Assembly: GCA_965197375.1 (NCBI GenBank)
Contig: CBDAMZ010000009.1
Coordinates: 1-64,000, forward strand
Length of the DNA stretch: 64,000 nt
Source of the DNA: CBDAMZ01 sp965197375
GTDB taxonomy: Bacteria; Acidobacteriota; Vicinamibacteria; Vicinamibacterales; UBA8438
Reading direction: 5' to 3'
The notes beneath the pieces are model-generated. The model did no database searches. It was not told the DNA's origin and saw only the letters and a list, made by a program, of their open reading frames with translations. The position numbers and the translations under genes are program-made. Shown here in pieces: positions 28,775 through 37,325 of the stretch (its first letter is position 1; the number at the start of each line of letters is the position of its first letter).

Positions 28775-30127
28775 ATGAACGATCATATCCTGCGCGTATA
28801 TGATTCCATTCTCGGCCTCCTCTCCGGCACCGACAATCCAACTCCCCTAGTGCGCCTAAACCGGGTGTCGCCGTTCAGGGACACACAGGTGTACGGCAAG
28901 CTCGAGTGGTACAACCCGTTCGGTGCGGTCAAGGATCGTGTCGCAGCCAACCTCATCGCCGATGGAGAAGCACGTCACACGATCCACAGTAACCAGAAGC
29001 TAGTTGAGCCAACATCGGGAAATACAGGCATGGCGCTCGCCATGATCGCAAACATCAGGGGATATTCCCTGACGACGCCGCTCTCGAGTGAAATTCCACT
29101 CGAGAAGCGCACAATGCTCCGTTTCTTCGGTGCCGACGTGATAGAGCTCGAGGACACGCTCTGTCCGGCACCTGGAGCGCCTGAAGGAGCAATTGCGAAG
29201 GCCAGCGAAATTGCCACTAGCCCCGAGTTTCACATGTTGAACCAGTACGCCAACGAAGCAAACCCTGAGGCACACTACAAAACGACTGGGCCGGAGATTT
29301 GGCGTCAGACCGAGGGGAAGGTGACGCACTTCGTATCGGGGCTCGGTACATGCGGGACGATTACGGGTACCGGCCGGTTTCTCAAGGAGCAAAATGATTC
29401 CGTCAGAGTCCTCGGCGTGCACCCACAGGAGGGACATGATATCCCGGGCGTGCGCAGTATCCGTCAGTTGCAGCAAACGAAGCTATTCTTTCCTAACGAG
29501 TACGACGGTTTGGTCGAAGTGACAAATCAAGAAGCGTTCGACCTCTGCCTACGTCTAAATCGGGAGGAGAGCATCATCGCCGGGCCAAGCTCGGCTATGG
29601 CACTTTCTGGCGCTTTTAAACTTGTACCAGACGAACCTGGCAATATCGTGGTTGTTATCTTCTGCGATAGCGCATTTAAGTACGCATCCTCAGTTGTAAA
29701 ACATCTGCCAGGTCTTACAGCCAAAGAATTCAAGGGTGGTGCACCGCGCAACGCACTGCTCGACAAGATGGTGGAGAACGTACGAGGCAATGCCAATCTG
29801 ACCATCGATGTCGATGCTGCTCATGTGCAGTGGAAGGATAGCAAGTCGTGCGTGATAGATGTGCGTCCGGGCGACCAATACCAGGAGGCGCACATCCCAG
29901 GCGCTCTCAGCATGCCGCTCCCTGAGCTTGGCGACGATCTTTCAGCGCTTCCCAGTGATCTCGACGCTCAGATTCTCAGCGTGTGCCAACGTGGGAATGC
30001 CTCGCTATTAGGTGTGCTATTCCTTAAATCACTGGGCTATCGCAACGTACGGAGCATCATCGGCGGGACTCTCGCATGGCGAGAGAAGGGCTTTGATACC
30101 GAATCGGCCAGGTCTGGAGACAGGTAA
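28775..30127 (+). CDS. CysM-like cysteine synthase fused to a rhodanese domain
   Basis: 450 residues. PLP-dependent fold of the O-acetylserine/O-phosphoserine sulfhydrylase type: PLP lysine Lys53 in NPFGAVKDR, the PTSGNTG loop, GLGTCGTITGTGRF. Residues about 345-440 form a rhodanese domain (CVIDVRPGDQYQEAHIPGA) with active-site Cys404 in VCQRGNAS. The fusion suggests sulfur is passed within one polypeptide. The downstream JAMM protease, CysO-like carrier and MoeB-like gene point to the CysO route known from Mycobacterium rather than free sulfide. Confidence 0.9.
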   Translation: MNDHILRVYDSILGLLSGTDNPTPLVRLNRVSPFRDTQVYGKLEWYNPFGAVKDRVAANLIADGEARHTIHSNQKLVEPTSGNTGMALAMIANIRGYSLTTPLSSEIPLEKRTMLRFFGADVIELEDTLCPAPGAPEGAIAKASEIATSPEFHMLNQYANEANPEAHYKTTGPEIWRQTEGKVTHFVSGLGTCGTITGTGRFLKEQNDSVRVLGVHPQEGHDIPGVRSIRQLQQTKLFFPNEYDGLVEVTNQEAFDLCLRLNREESIIAGPSSAMALSGAFKLVPDEPGNIVVVIFCDSAFKYASSVVKHLPGLTAKEFKGGAPRNALLDKMVENVRGNANLTIDVDAAHVQWKDSKSCVIDVRPGDQYQEAHIPGALSMPLPELGDDLSALPSDLDAQILSVCQRGNASLLGVLFLKSLGYRNVRSIIGGTLAWREKGFDTESARSGDR

Positions 30128-30305
30128 CAGCGGTGGAATGGGTTGTGACTAGTGGATCATCGGTACTGGTAGCGAGCGTGCAGGTCGCGAGTCGATCACG
30201 TAGGCGCGTCGTCACCACGATCCTCTGCGATGACGAAGAGCAATGTCTAACCCAGCGGTTCTAGGACGATTAGTTCGCCGGGCTGGCACCAGCGAAACTG
30301 GATCG

Positions 30306-30740
30306 ATGTCAAACGATCACGAGAAGGCACTCATCGTCAGCGACGACGTCGCCGTGCGTATCCAAAATCACGGCCGCGAAACGTACCCAAACGAGTGCTG
30401 CGGCGCCTTAATTGGGACCGGCAACGTCGTGGGAGAATGCTTCTCGCTCCCCAATAGGACCGAGGAGGGGCCACGGCGGCACTTCTTAGTCAGCCCAGAC
30501 GACTATCGAGCAGCTGAGCGGCGTGCGACGAAATCTGGCCGCCAGCTGATCGGCTTCTATCATTCGCACCCCGACCACCCAGCCCGCCCGTCTCAGTATG
30601 ATCTGGATCACGCGTGGCCGGTGTTTGCGTATGTAATTGTCGCCGTCGAAAAGGGCGAGCCTGGTGTGATGACCTCGTGGCAACTACGCGAAGACCGCTC
30701 AGCGTTCGATGAAGCACGCATCGAGCGACGAAACGAATAG
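30306..30740 (+). CDS. JAMM/Mov34 metalloprotease, Mec type
   Basis: 144 residues from ATG 30306. JAMM zinc motif complete: Glu in NECCGALIG, then HSHPDHPARPSQYDLDHAW (H-x-H-P and the downstream Ser and Asp). In Mycobacterium the homologue Mec+ cuts cysteine from CysO-Cys. Next to cysO-like and moeB-like genes in the same direction. It may also trim the three residues after Gly-Gly of the carrier. Met at 30243 would add 21 residues without homology. Confidence 0.9.
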   Translation: MSNDHEKALIVSDDVAVRIQNHGRETYPNECCGALIGTGNVVGECFSLPNRTEEGPRRHFLVSPDDYRAAERRATKSGRQLIGFYHSHPDHPARPSQYDLDHAWPVFAYVIVAVEKGEPGVMTSWQLREDRSAFDEARIERRNE

Positions 30741-30751
30741 GATAAATTGAC

Positions 30752-31036
30752 ATGGCTAATGATGTGCTAATACCGACACCGCTTCGTGTGCATGTGGGCA
30801 AGCAGGATGTCGTGCAGGTCGAAGGCAAAACGGTCGGTGAACTCTTGCAGAACCTGACTACTAAGCACTCGGAATTGCGAAATCATCTGTACAACGAGGA
30901 CGGCCAACTGCGGAGCTTCGTCAACGTGTACGTCAACGATGATGACATTCGCTATTTGGACAAGGAAGCAACGTCGGTAAAGGACGGTGACACGGTCAGC
31001 ATCGTGCCATCCGTGGCGGGCGGTGCGGATGAATGA
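30752..31036 (+). CDS. CysO/ThiS/MoaD-type sulfur carrier with masked Gly-Gly
   Basis: 94 residues, ubiquitin-like beta-grasp fold: LRVHVGKQDVVQVEGKTVGELLQ, RSFVNVYVNDDDIRYLD, DGDTVSIVPSVAGG. CysO normally ends in Gly-Gly, where a thiocarboxylate is formed. Here Ala-Asp-Glu follow before the stop, so the tail must be removed first; the adjacent JAMM protease is the obvious candidate. The gene ends inside the moeB-like start (8-base overlap), and this overlap encodes the extra residues. Confidence 0.92.
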   Translation: MANDVLIPTPLRVHVGKQDVVQVEGKTVGELLQNLTTKHSELRNHLYNEDGQLRSFVNVYVNDDDIRYLDKEATSVKDGDTVSIVPSVAGGADE

Positions 31037-32186
31037 AGCTGCGCCGGCACTGAGCAACCGGGAGGTCGCACGCTACAGTCGCCACCTCATCATGCCAGAG
31101 GTCGGCATGGAGGGGCAGCGCAAGCTCAAGGCGGCCAGTGTTCTCTGCATCGGAGCGGGCGGCCTTGGGTCTCCGGTCGCGCTGTATCTTGCCGCCGCTG
31201 GCGTGGGGCGGCTTGGCATCGTCGATTTCGATGTCGTGGACTACAGCAATCTGCAGCGACAGATCATTCACGGGACGTCAGACGTCGGACGTCCCAAGCT
31301 GGAGTCGGCGCGCGACCGGTTGGCAGAGATCAACCCTGAGGTCACGGTCGTAACACACGACGTGATGCTCTCGTCAGCGAACGCGCTAGACTTGCTGTCG
31401 GGATACGACATCGTCGTGGACGGCACCGATAATTTTCCGACGCGGTATCTCGTCAATGACGCGTGCGTCATCCTCGGGAAGCCCAACGTCTATGGCAGCA
31501 TCTTCCGGTTTGAAGGGCAGGCGTCGGTGTTTGCGACCAAGGACGGACCCTGCTACCGGTGCCTCTACCCTGAGCCGCCACCGCCTGGGTTAATTCCAAG
31601 CTGCGCAGAGGGCGGGGTCCTTGGTCTCCTGCCGGGAGTGATCGGCACGATCCAGGCAACCGAAGTAGTCAAACTCATCATTGGTGCCGGCGAGCCGCTC
31701 ATCAACCGCTTCATGATCTACGATGCCCTCCAGATGCACTTTCGCGAGCTCAAACTTAAGAAGGATCCCGAGTGCTCGGTGTGCGGTGAGAACCCCACGG
31801 TTCGCGAGTTGATCGACTACAAGCAGTTCTGCGGCGTGACGCCCAGACCAGCTACGGCTACAGAGGAGGCCGGCGACGCGACAGTTGAGCAGCTCAAGGC
31901 GAGGCTGGACCGGCAGGACAGCGTGTTCGTGCTCGACGTGCGTGAGCCGCAGGAATATCAGATCTGCCGGATTCCCGGTTCCACGTTGATCCCGCTTGGC
32001 GATCTCCCCAGACGGTTGCACGAGCTCGATGGGTGTGACGATATGATCGTCCACTGTAAATCTGGGGCGCGGAGCGCCAAAGCGGTGAAGCTCCTACACG
32101 AAGCCGGCTTCAAGAAGGCGAAGAACCTGCGCGGCGGTATCCTCGCCTGGATTGACGGGGTCGATCCGTCGTTACCGAAGTACTGA
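31029..32186 (+). CDS. MoeB/ThiF-type adenylyltransferase with rhodanese domain
   Basis: 385 residues from ATG 31029, overlapping the carrier gene. E1-like domain: nucleotide motif LCIGAGGLGSP, Asp-rich SGYDIVVDGTDNFPTRY, zinc ligands CYRCLYP and CSVCGE, catalytic Cys in PSCAEGG. C-terminal rhodanese domain (residues about 290-380) with Cys343 in VHCKSGARS. It would adenylate the carrier's C-terminus and transfer sulfur to it. Resembles MoeBR/MOCS3. Confidence 0.95.
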   Translation: MNEAAPALSNREVARYSRHLIMPEVGMEGQRKLKAASVLCIGAGGLGSPVALYLAAAGVGRLGIVDFDVVDYSNLQRQIIHGTSDVGRPKLESARDRLAEINPEVTVVTHDVMLSSANALDLLSGYDIVVDGTDNFPTRYLVNDACVILGKPNVYGSIFRFEGQASVFATKDGPCYRCLYPEPPPPGLIPSCAEGGVLGLLPGVIGTIQATEVVKLIIGAGEPLINRFMIYDALQMHFRELKLKKDPECSVCGENPTVRELIDYKQFCGVTPRPATATEEAGDATVEQLKARLDRQDSVFVLDVREPQEYQICRIPGSTLIPLGDLPRRLHELDGCDDMIVHCKSGARSAKAVKLLHEAGFKKAKNLRGGILAWIDGVDPSLPKY

Positions 32187-32376
32187 CGTCGGACGTCGTC
32201 TCTCAATAAGACGTAGCACACCTGACCAAGTAAAGACTAGAATCAGGTGACTGGCACGCGACGACGCCTCAGGCTTGTTTAGCGCTCAGCAGGGCGCTGG
32301 GCATGCTTCCGCTGGTAACGCTAATTCTGGGGTCGCGTGTCTGACGCGAGACGATAGTTGAACCAGTCGGAGGCTC

Positions 32377-32886
32377 ATGCTACGGCTGTCTAAGAAGACT
32401 GACTACGCACTGATGGCCCTCAAGGATCTCGCCTCGTGCCTAGAGGGCAACTCGTCGAGCGCCCGCGAGATCGCTTCGCGGCACGACATCCCGGTCGAGC
32501 TGATGGCGAAAGTGCTCCAGCGATTATCCAAAAAGGGGTTCTTGGCGTCGCAGCAAGGCACGCGTGGGGGCTATCGCCTGGCCCGGCCGGCGACGCAGAT
32601 CTCAGTGGCTGACGTCATCTACGCGATCGACGGACCGGTGATGGTGACCGCTTGCTCTGACGATAGCGAGAGCTGCGAGCAATACGCCAAATGTAACGTT
32701 CGTGACCCGCTGTGGCGGTTGAAAGATCAGATTGTGCATGCCCTAACGACCCATACCATCCTCGATCTCGTGACCGATGAGACGCCAGAGTTGCTTCCGG
32801 TGACCCTCCAGCAAGTGCCCCTCCCTACCGGTCACGCCAACGGCGGCACCGCCGTTGGCCGATCGGCAACCTATCGCCGGCCGTAG
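32377..32886 (+). CDS. IscR-like Rrf2-family regulator
   Basis: 169 residues. N-terminal winged helix (MLRLSKKTDYALMALKDLA..., VLQRLSKKGFLASQQGTRGGYRLAR). Three Cys at residues 93, 100 and 106 match the Fe-S ligands of IscR, so it probably senses [2Fe-2S] status. It follows the cysteine operon and precedes an A-type Fe-S carrier, and likely regulates one or both. The 190-base gap before it may hold its operator. Confidence 0.93.
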   Translation: MLRLSKKTDYALMALKDLASCLEGNSSSAREIASRHDIPVELMAKVLQRLSKKGFLASQQGTRGGYRLARPATQISVADVIYAIDGPVMVTACSDDSESCEQYAKCNVRDPLWRLKDQIVHALTTHTILDLVTDETPELLPVTLQQVPLPTGHANGGTAVGRSATYRRP

Positions 32887-33000
32887 TCGCCCACTTCGTT
32901 CGCGCTAGACCGTCTTTGTAGCGTACTACTGGCAGGTCACTCGTATCCTGACAGCCTCCTTGCCGATCGAGTACACTGAATTCGTTGATGGCGTAACCGA

Positions 33001-33336
33001 ATGACGGTAACGATCGAAGTGACCGCCGCGGCGGCGAAACGAATCCGAGAGGCGATGGCCGAAGAAGGCATTGTCGAGGGTGGTCTGCGAGTTGGCGTCA
33101 AAGCTGGTGGGTGCTCCGGGTTGAGCTACGTCTTCCGGTGGGAGCAAACCGCGAAACCTGAGGACGAAGTCTTCGATGCCGGTGACGGTACGAAGATTTA
33201 TGTGGACAAGAAGAGTTACAAATACCTACGTGGAACCGTTCTCGACTGCGACGCCAACATGCTAGGCCAATCCCTGATCTTCCGTAACCCCAATGCCAAG
33301 AGCGAGTGCGGTTGCGGCCTGTCGTTCGACGTGTAA
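33001..33336 (+). CDS. erpA: A-type iron-sulfur carrier (ErpA/IscA)
   Basis: 111 residues of the HesB/IscA family. The three ligand cysteines are present: Cys38 in KAGGCSGLSY, and Cys103 and Cys105 in SECGCGLSFDV. It carries Fe-S clusters to apoproteins. The start ATG 33001 is in frame with the family beginning (MTVTIEVTAAAAKRI). Located next to the IscR-like regulator; ErpA is the likeliest type but IscA cannot be excluded. Confidence 0.93.
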   Translation: MTVTIEVTAAAAKRIREAMAEEGIVEGGLRVGVKAGGCSGLSYVFRWEQTAKPEDEVFDAGDGTKIYVDKKSYKYLRGTVLDCDANMLGQSLIFRNPNAKSECGCGLSFDV

Positions 33337-33413
33337 CGCCTCAGTGGCCGCTTAGTGGTACTCGGCCGTTCGGTGCAGTGTTCGCTTGTCGCCGCTCGCG
33401 ATCCTGAACGCAC

Positions 33414-35042
33414 GTGACCACAGCTCAGCTGTCAGCCAACACAGTCGGCGCTCACCCGCGGCGGCCACTCGTCGTCGTGTCGAACCGAGAGCCGTATCAG
33501 CACTTTCACGACGACAGTGGGTCCGTCCGCTGGTCACCGACCACTGGCGGGGTCTCGGTGGCGCTCGACGCACTCATGCGCGAGCGTGGCGGCGTCTGGA
33601 TCGCGCACGGGTCGGGCGACGCGGATCGGGAAGTGGTGGACGCCAATGACCGCGTGCTCGTCCCCCCGGATGGCCCGGCTTACGCTTTGCGGCGGCTTTG
33701 GTTGACGCCCGAGGAAGCAACCCATTACTACGACGGCTTCGCCAACGAGGGCCTCTGGCCGCTGTGTCACGAGGCGCACGTGCGTCCCGTGTTTCGCACG
33801 ATGGACTGGAAGCAGTATCGAGCCGTCAACGAACGGTTCGCGTCGGTCATCGAGCAGGAACTGCTAGCCCTTTCGGCACCGGTGTTTATTCAGGACTATC
33901 ACCTCGCGCTGGTGGCGTCAATGCTGCGGCCGCGGTGCCCCGACATCAAAATAGCCCTGTTCTGGCACGTCCCCTGGCCGCATCCCGACCGTCTCCGGAT
34001 CTGCCCGTGGCGGCGGGAGCTCCTCAAGGGCCTCCTCGGGAACGACCTCATCGCGTTCCAACTCGATCGCGACCGGCGCAGTTTCGTGGCCGCCGCTCGT
34101 GACGAGCTGGATGCTGACGTCACGCGCAACACCGTGCATTTCGGCGGCCGGGTCACTGCTATAGAGGCTGTGCCGATCGGCGTCGATTTCGACCGAATTC
34201 AACGCTTAGCTGAGGATCCCTTGATCGAGGTCGAGATGAAGCGTCTCAGGCGCGAGCTTGGCATTAACACCCGGTTGGTCGGAATCGGTGTCGATCGGCT
34301 CGACTACACAAAGGGAATCCCAGAGCGGCTCGATGCGCTGGACCTCCTCCTTACACGGCGGCCCGACCTGCGCGGACAGCTGACGTTCGTGCAGATTGGC
34401 GTCCCGTCGCGATCGAAACTCCCCAGCTATGCTGCTGTCGTGGCAGCCATCGACCAGAAAGTCGCCGAGATCAACATGCGCCATGGGGGAACGCTGCGAC
34501 CGGCTCCCGTGCAGGTAACAGCTGGCACCAGCCCTGCTCGCACCGCCAGCCTGTTTCAGCAGTTCGTCGGACCGCCAATCCGGTATCGGAAGTCGGCGCT
34601 CCGGATCAAGCGGTTGGTTGCCCTCTATCGTCTCGCTGATTTCTGCATCGTCAGCTCGCTCCACGACGGCATGAACCTGGTGGCAAAGGAGTTCGTCGCG
34701 GCACGCGATGACCTCACCGGCGTGCTGGTCTTGAGCAAGCTGGCGGGCGCCGCGCAGGAACTGCGCGACGCCCTGATCATCGACCCGTACGATGTCGAAG
34801 GATTTGCCGACGCACTGGAGCGCGCACTCGACATGCCGCTCGATGAACAGCAGCGATGCATGCGCGCGTTACGGTGCGTCGTGGCCGGCCATAGCGTGTT
34901 CCGCTGGGCCTCTAACATCCTCGAAGAGCTCGAGAGCCTCGATCCTCCGCACGCCCTGCCTCCGGCCCCCAGTCGCCTACGGCGCCGACGCTCGCCAGCT
35001 GCTACCACTCGAGCGAGCTCGCCGACCGAAGCGAAACCGTAG
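33414..35042 (+). CDS. otsA: Trehalose-6-phosphate synthase (GT20)
   Basis: 542 residues. GT-B fold of family 20: LVVVSNREPYQ, the TGGVSVALDALM loop, VFIQDYHLALVASML, FWHVPWPHPD, GIGVDRLDYTKGIPERL and SSLHDGMNLVAKEF. It makes trehalose-6-phosphate from UDP-glucose and glucose-6-phosphate. The C-terminal 40 residues are a basic low-complexity tail. No otsB phosphatase is adjacent. GTG 33414 is the start used; the SD is weak. Some members make other glucosyl products. Confidence 0.94.
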   Translation: MTTAQLSANTVGAHPRRPLVVVSNREPYQHFHDDSGSVRWSPTTGGVSVALDALMRERGGVWIAHGSGDADREVVDANDRVLVPPDGPAYALRRLWLTPEEATHYYDGFANEGLWPLCHEAHVRPVFRTMDWKQYRAVNERFASVIEQELLALSAPVFIQDYHLALVASMLRPRCPDIKIALFWHVPWPHPDRLRICPWRRELLKGLLGNDLIAFQLDRDRRSFVAAARDELDADVTRNTVHFGGRVTAIEAVPIGVDFDRIQRLAEDPLIEVEMKRLRRELGINTRLVGIGVDRLDYTKGIPERLDALDLLLTRRPDLRGQLTFVQIGVPSRSKLPSYAAVVAAIDQKVAEINMRHGGTLRPAPVQVTAGTSPARTASLFQQFVGPPIRYRKSALRIKRLVALYRLADFCIVSSLHDGMNLVAKEFVAARDDLTGVLVLSKLAGAAQELRDALIIDPYDVEGFADALERALDMPLDEQQRCMRALRCVVAGHSVFRWASNILEELESLDPPHALPPAPSRLRRRRSPAATTRASSPTEAKP

Positions 35043-35159
35043 GCGGCACTCCCGGTGCCCTGCCAGACTGCGTTGCCAGTCGGTCGACGAGCGACGGCCC
35101 ATGCTAGACTCGCGGCCGTATCTCTGCGGCACAGCATAATTGCGGTGCTCGCACACAGT

Positions 35160-35621
35160 ATGCGTACCTACTATCTGCCAATGACCGCTGGGCTCGTGCT
35201 CGTCATCAGCGCCTTCATGCCGTGGGTATTGATGGGCGAACAGCGGTTAGGAGGTGTTCCGAACATCGCCGGCCTCTGGGTCCTTGGGCTCGGTATCCTC
35301 GCCATCGTGCTGGCGACACTGAGCGTCATCACGCGCAAGAACTCTCGGCACCCGTTGCTCCTGGTCGGGTTGGCCGCGTTTGCAATCGTACTGCTCACCG
35401 AGCGGATGCTGGAACGTTCGGCGGTCGACCAGGCATGGGCACAGTCGCAGGCACGTGCCATCGTGCAAGGGCAAGAAGCGGAGACACAACCGGAACCGGC
35501 GATGGCGGCCGGAGCGTACCTCGGCCTCTCCGCCGCTACCCTCATCACCCTTTTCGGCCTGACAATCGTCATCCGTCGTGTGGCGCGCCCGTACGCCGCG
35601 TTGGAAGACGACGACGCGTAG
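35160..35621 (+). CDS. Small membrane protein of unknown function
   Basis: 153 residues from ATG 35160. Four hydrophobic helices (TAGLVLVISAFMPWVLM; IAGLWVLGLGILAIVLATLSVI; HPLLLVGLAAFAIVLL; GAYLGLSAATLITLFGLTIVI) and a polar loop around residues 88-118. No family recognised. Ends 10 bases before mqnD and is probably cotranscribed with it. Confidence 0.7.
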   Translation: MRTYYLPMTAGLVLVISAFMPWVLMGEQRLGGVPNIAGLWVLGLGILAIVLATLSVITRKNSRHPLLLVGLAAFAIVLLTERMLERSAVDQAWAQSQARAIVQGQEAETQPEPAMAAGAYLGLSAATLITLFGLTIVIRRVARPYAALEDDDA

Positions 35622-35631
35622 GAACACTGGC

Positions 35632-36462
35632 ATGCGTATCACCATCGCACACAGCCCAGACTCGGATGACGCCTTCATGTTCTATGGGCTCGCTTCGGGT
35701 GCTGTGGCCGCCGACGGCTTCGAAATCGAACAGGTACTAGCGGACATCGAGAGCCTTAATCGTGCAGCTTTTGACGGCGTGTACGAGGTAACCGCCGTCT
35801 CGTTCCATGCCTACGCCCATCTTGCCCACCGCTATGCCCTGTTGCCGCACGGGGCGAGCATGGGAGACCGTTATGGCCCCATCGTGGCGACGCGAATGGG
35901 TGGTCCGACCTCACTCGACGGCGTGAAGGTGGCGATTCCTGGCACACTGACGACCGCGTATCTCGCGCTCCAGCTCTATCATCCTGGCGTCGCCTACGAA
36001 GTCGTGCCGTTCGACGAAATCCAACCGTCCGTGCTTGACGGCCGCGTCGACGCTGGACTTCTGATACACGAGGGACAGCTAACCTACGCGGACGACGGAC
36101 TTCGCAGTCTCGTGGACCTGGGTGTGTGGTGGGCAGATCGAACCGCCGGGCTACCACTACCGCTCGGCTGCAACGTGATTCGTCGAGATCTTGGCCAAGA
36201 GACGATGCGCCGTGTCTCTCGGCTCCTGCACGACAGCATCGCTTATGCGATCGGCCATCGCGATCAGGCGATCGAGTACGCACAGCAGTTTGGTCGCGGC
36301 TTGGATCAGGACCGCACAGACCAGTTCGTGGGCATGTACGTCAACGAGCTGACACTCGACTACGGGGATCGCGGGCGTGCAGCAGTCGAGCGGCTGTTCG
36401 CGGAGGCGTACGACAAGCAGCTCATTCCGAAGCCCGTATCGGTGGAGTTTGTTGGACATTAG
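35632..36462 (+). CDS. mqnD: 1,4-dihydroxy-6-naphthoate synthase MqnD
   Basis: 276 residues. The family start MRITIAHSPDSDDAFMFYGLASG is exact, followed by ALLPHGASMGDRYGPIV and DAGLLIHEGQLTY. Converts cyclic dehypoxanthinylfutalosine to 1,4-dihydroxy-6-naphthoate in the futalosine route to menaquinone. mqnE is at 40382-41482; mqnA, B and C are not in the window. The stop overlaps the convergent btuF end by 4 bases. Confidence 0.95.
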   Translation: MRITIAHSPDSDDAFMFYGLASGAVAADGFEIEQVLADIESLNRAAFDGVYEVTAVSFHAYAHLAHRYALLPHGASMGDRYGPIVATRMGGPTSLDGVKVAIPGTLTTAYLALQLYHPGVAYEVVPFDEIQPSVLDGRVDAGLLIHEGQLTYADDGLRSLVDLGVWWADRTAGLPLPLGCNVIRRDLGQETMRRVSRLLHDSIAYAIGHRDQAIEYAQQFGRGLDQDRTDQFVGMYVNELTLDYGDRGRAAVERLFAEAYDKQLIPKPVSVEFVGH

Positions 36463-37325
36463 AACGCGTCTGGGTGCAGCACCCGCGCCAGCCGTTCAGT
36501 GCCGCGCGCCACGCGCGGGCCCGGCACCACGAGCTCGCTGCCGATGAGGAAATGCACGCGGCCGGTCCGGACCGCTGGAATGGTTGAGAGACGCTGCCAG
36601 ACAGCTCGCTCGCGCTCGATCACTTCAGGCGTCAGGATGCCGTCAGCCCGCACCTCGATAATCACATCTAGTGTCGCAGCGAGAATTGCCTCAGATGTCG
36701 GCTGCGCAGCCTCACGCTCGACGTACGCAAACGTGTTCTGTCCACCGGCCGTTTCAATCATGTCTTGCAGGAACCCAATCCCGCCGCTCGCATACACGTT
36801 ACGGATCATGCCGGGCTCACGACCTATGACGAGCAGCGTCGTCGGGCGGTCGCGTCCCGCCACGCGCGTCCTGATGGCAGCCAGTTCCCGTTCGATGCCC
36901 TGGGCGACCCGCTCAGCCTCGGCCTCGTGTCCCGTGCGCCGACCCAACTCCCGCATCGTCGCCGTGACGTCCGCGAGCCCGCCGTGCGCGTACGAAAATA
37001 TCGGGATGCGCGCCCGGTCGAGTTGAGCACGCAGATCGACCTGACTGCTGTACAGGATGACGAGGTCCGGCCGGAGCGAGAAGATCTGCTCCGTGTCGGG
37101 GTCGAGCAGGGCCCCCACGCGCATGAGGTCCTTAACTTCGTCCGGAAATCGAGCGAAGCTGCCGACCCCGACTATCTGCGGACCGGCACCGATGGCGAAC
37201 AGCATCTCGGTAATCGCCGGGACGACGGAAACGATACGGTTGGGGACGCCCTCATGTTGCACGAGCCGCGGAGCTACCGCAGCAATCACCAGCCAAAGAC
37301 CCACGACACCCGCCAGCAATCTCAT
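36459..37325 (-). CDS. btuF: Periplasmic cobalamin-binding protein BtuF-like
   Basis: 288 residues from ATG 37325, overlapping the permease stop by 4 bases. N-terminal signal (RLLAGVVGLWLVIAAVAP), then the two-lobe periplasmic-binding fold: RIVSVVPAITEMLFAIGAGPQIVGVGSFARFPDEVK and LRPDLVILYSSQ. The ligand is assigned from the cobalamin riboswitch upstream of the operon, not from the protein itself. Confidence 0.9.
   Translation of the reverse strand: MRLLAGVVGLWLVIAAVAPRLVQHEGVPNRIVSVVPAITEMLFAIGAGPQIVGVGSFARFPDEVKDLMRVGALLDPDTEQIFSLRPDLVILYSSQVDLRAQLDRARIPIFSYAHGGLADVTATMRELGRRTGHEAEAERVAQGIERELAAIRTRVAGRDRPTTLLVIGREPGMIRNVYASGGIGFLQDMIETAGGQNTFAYVEREAAQPTSEAILAATLDVIIEVRADGILTPEVIERERAVWQRLSTIPAVRTGRVHFLIGSELVVPGPRVARGTERLARVLHPDAF

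Noticed and set aside
31272..32205. Repeated GACGTC motifs in the moeB-like gene and after its stop
   Set aside because: The first occurrence is explained by codons in a conserved region; two sites without a pattern of spacing do not make an operator.
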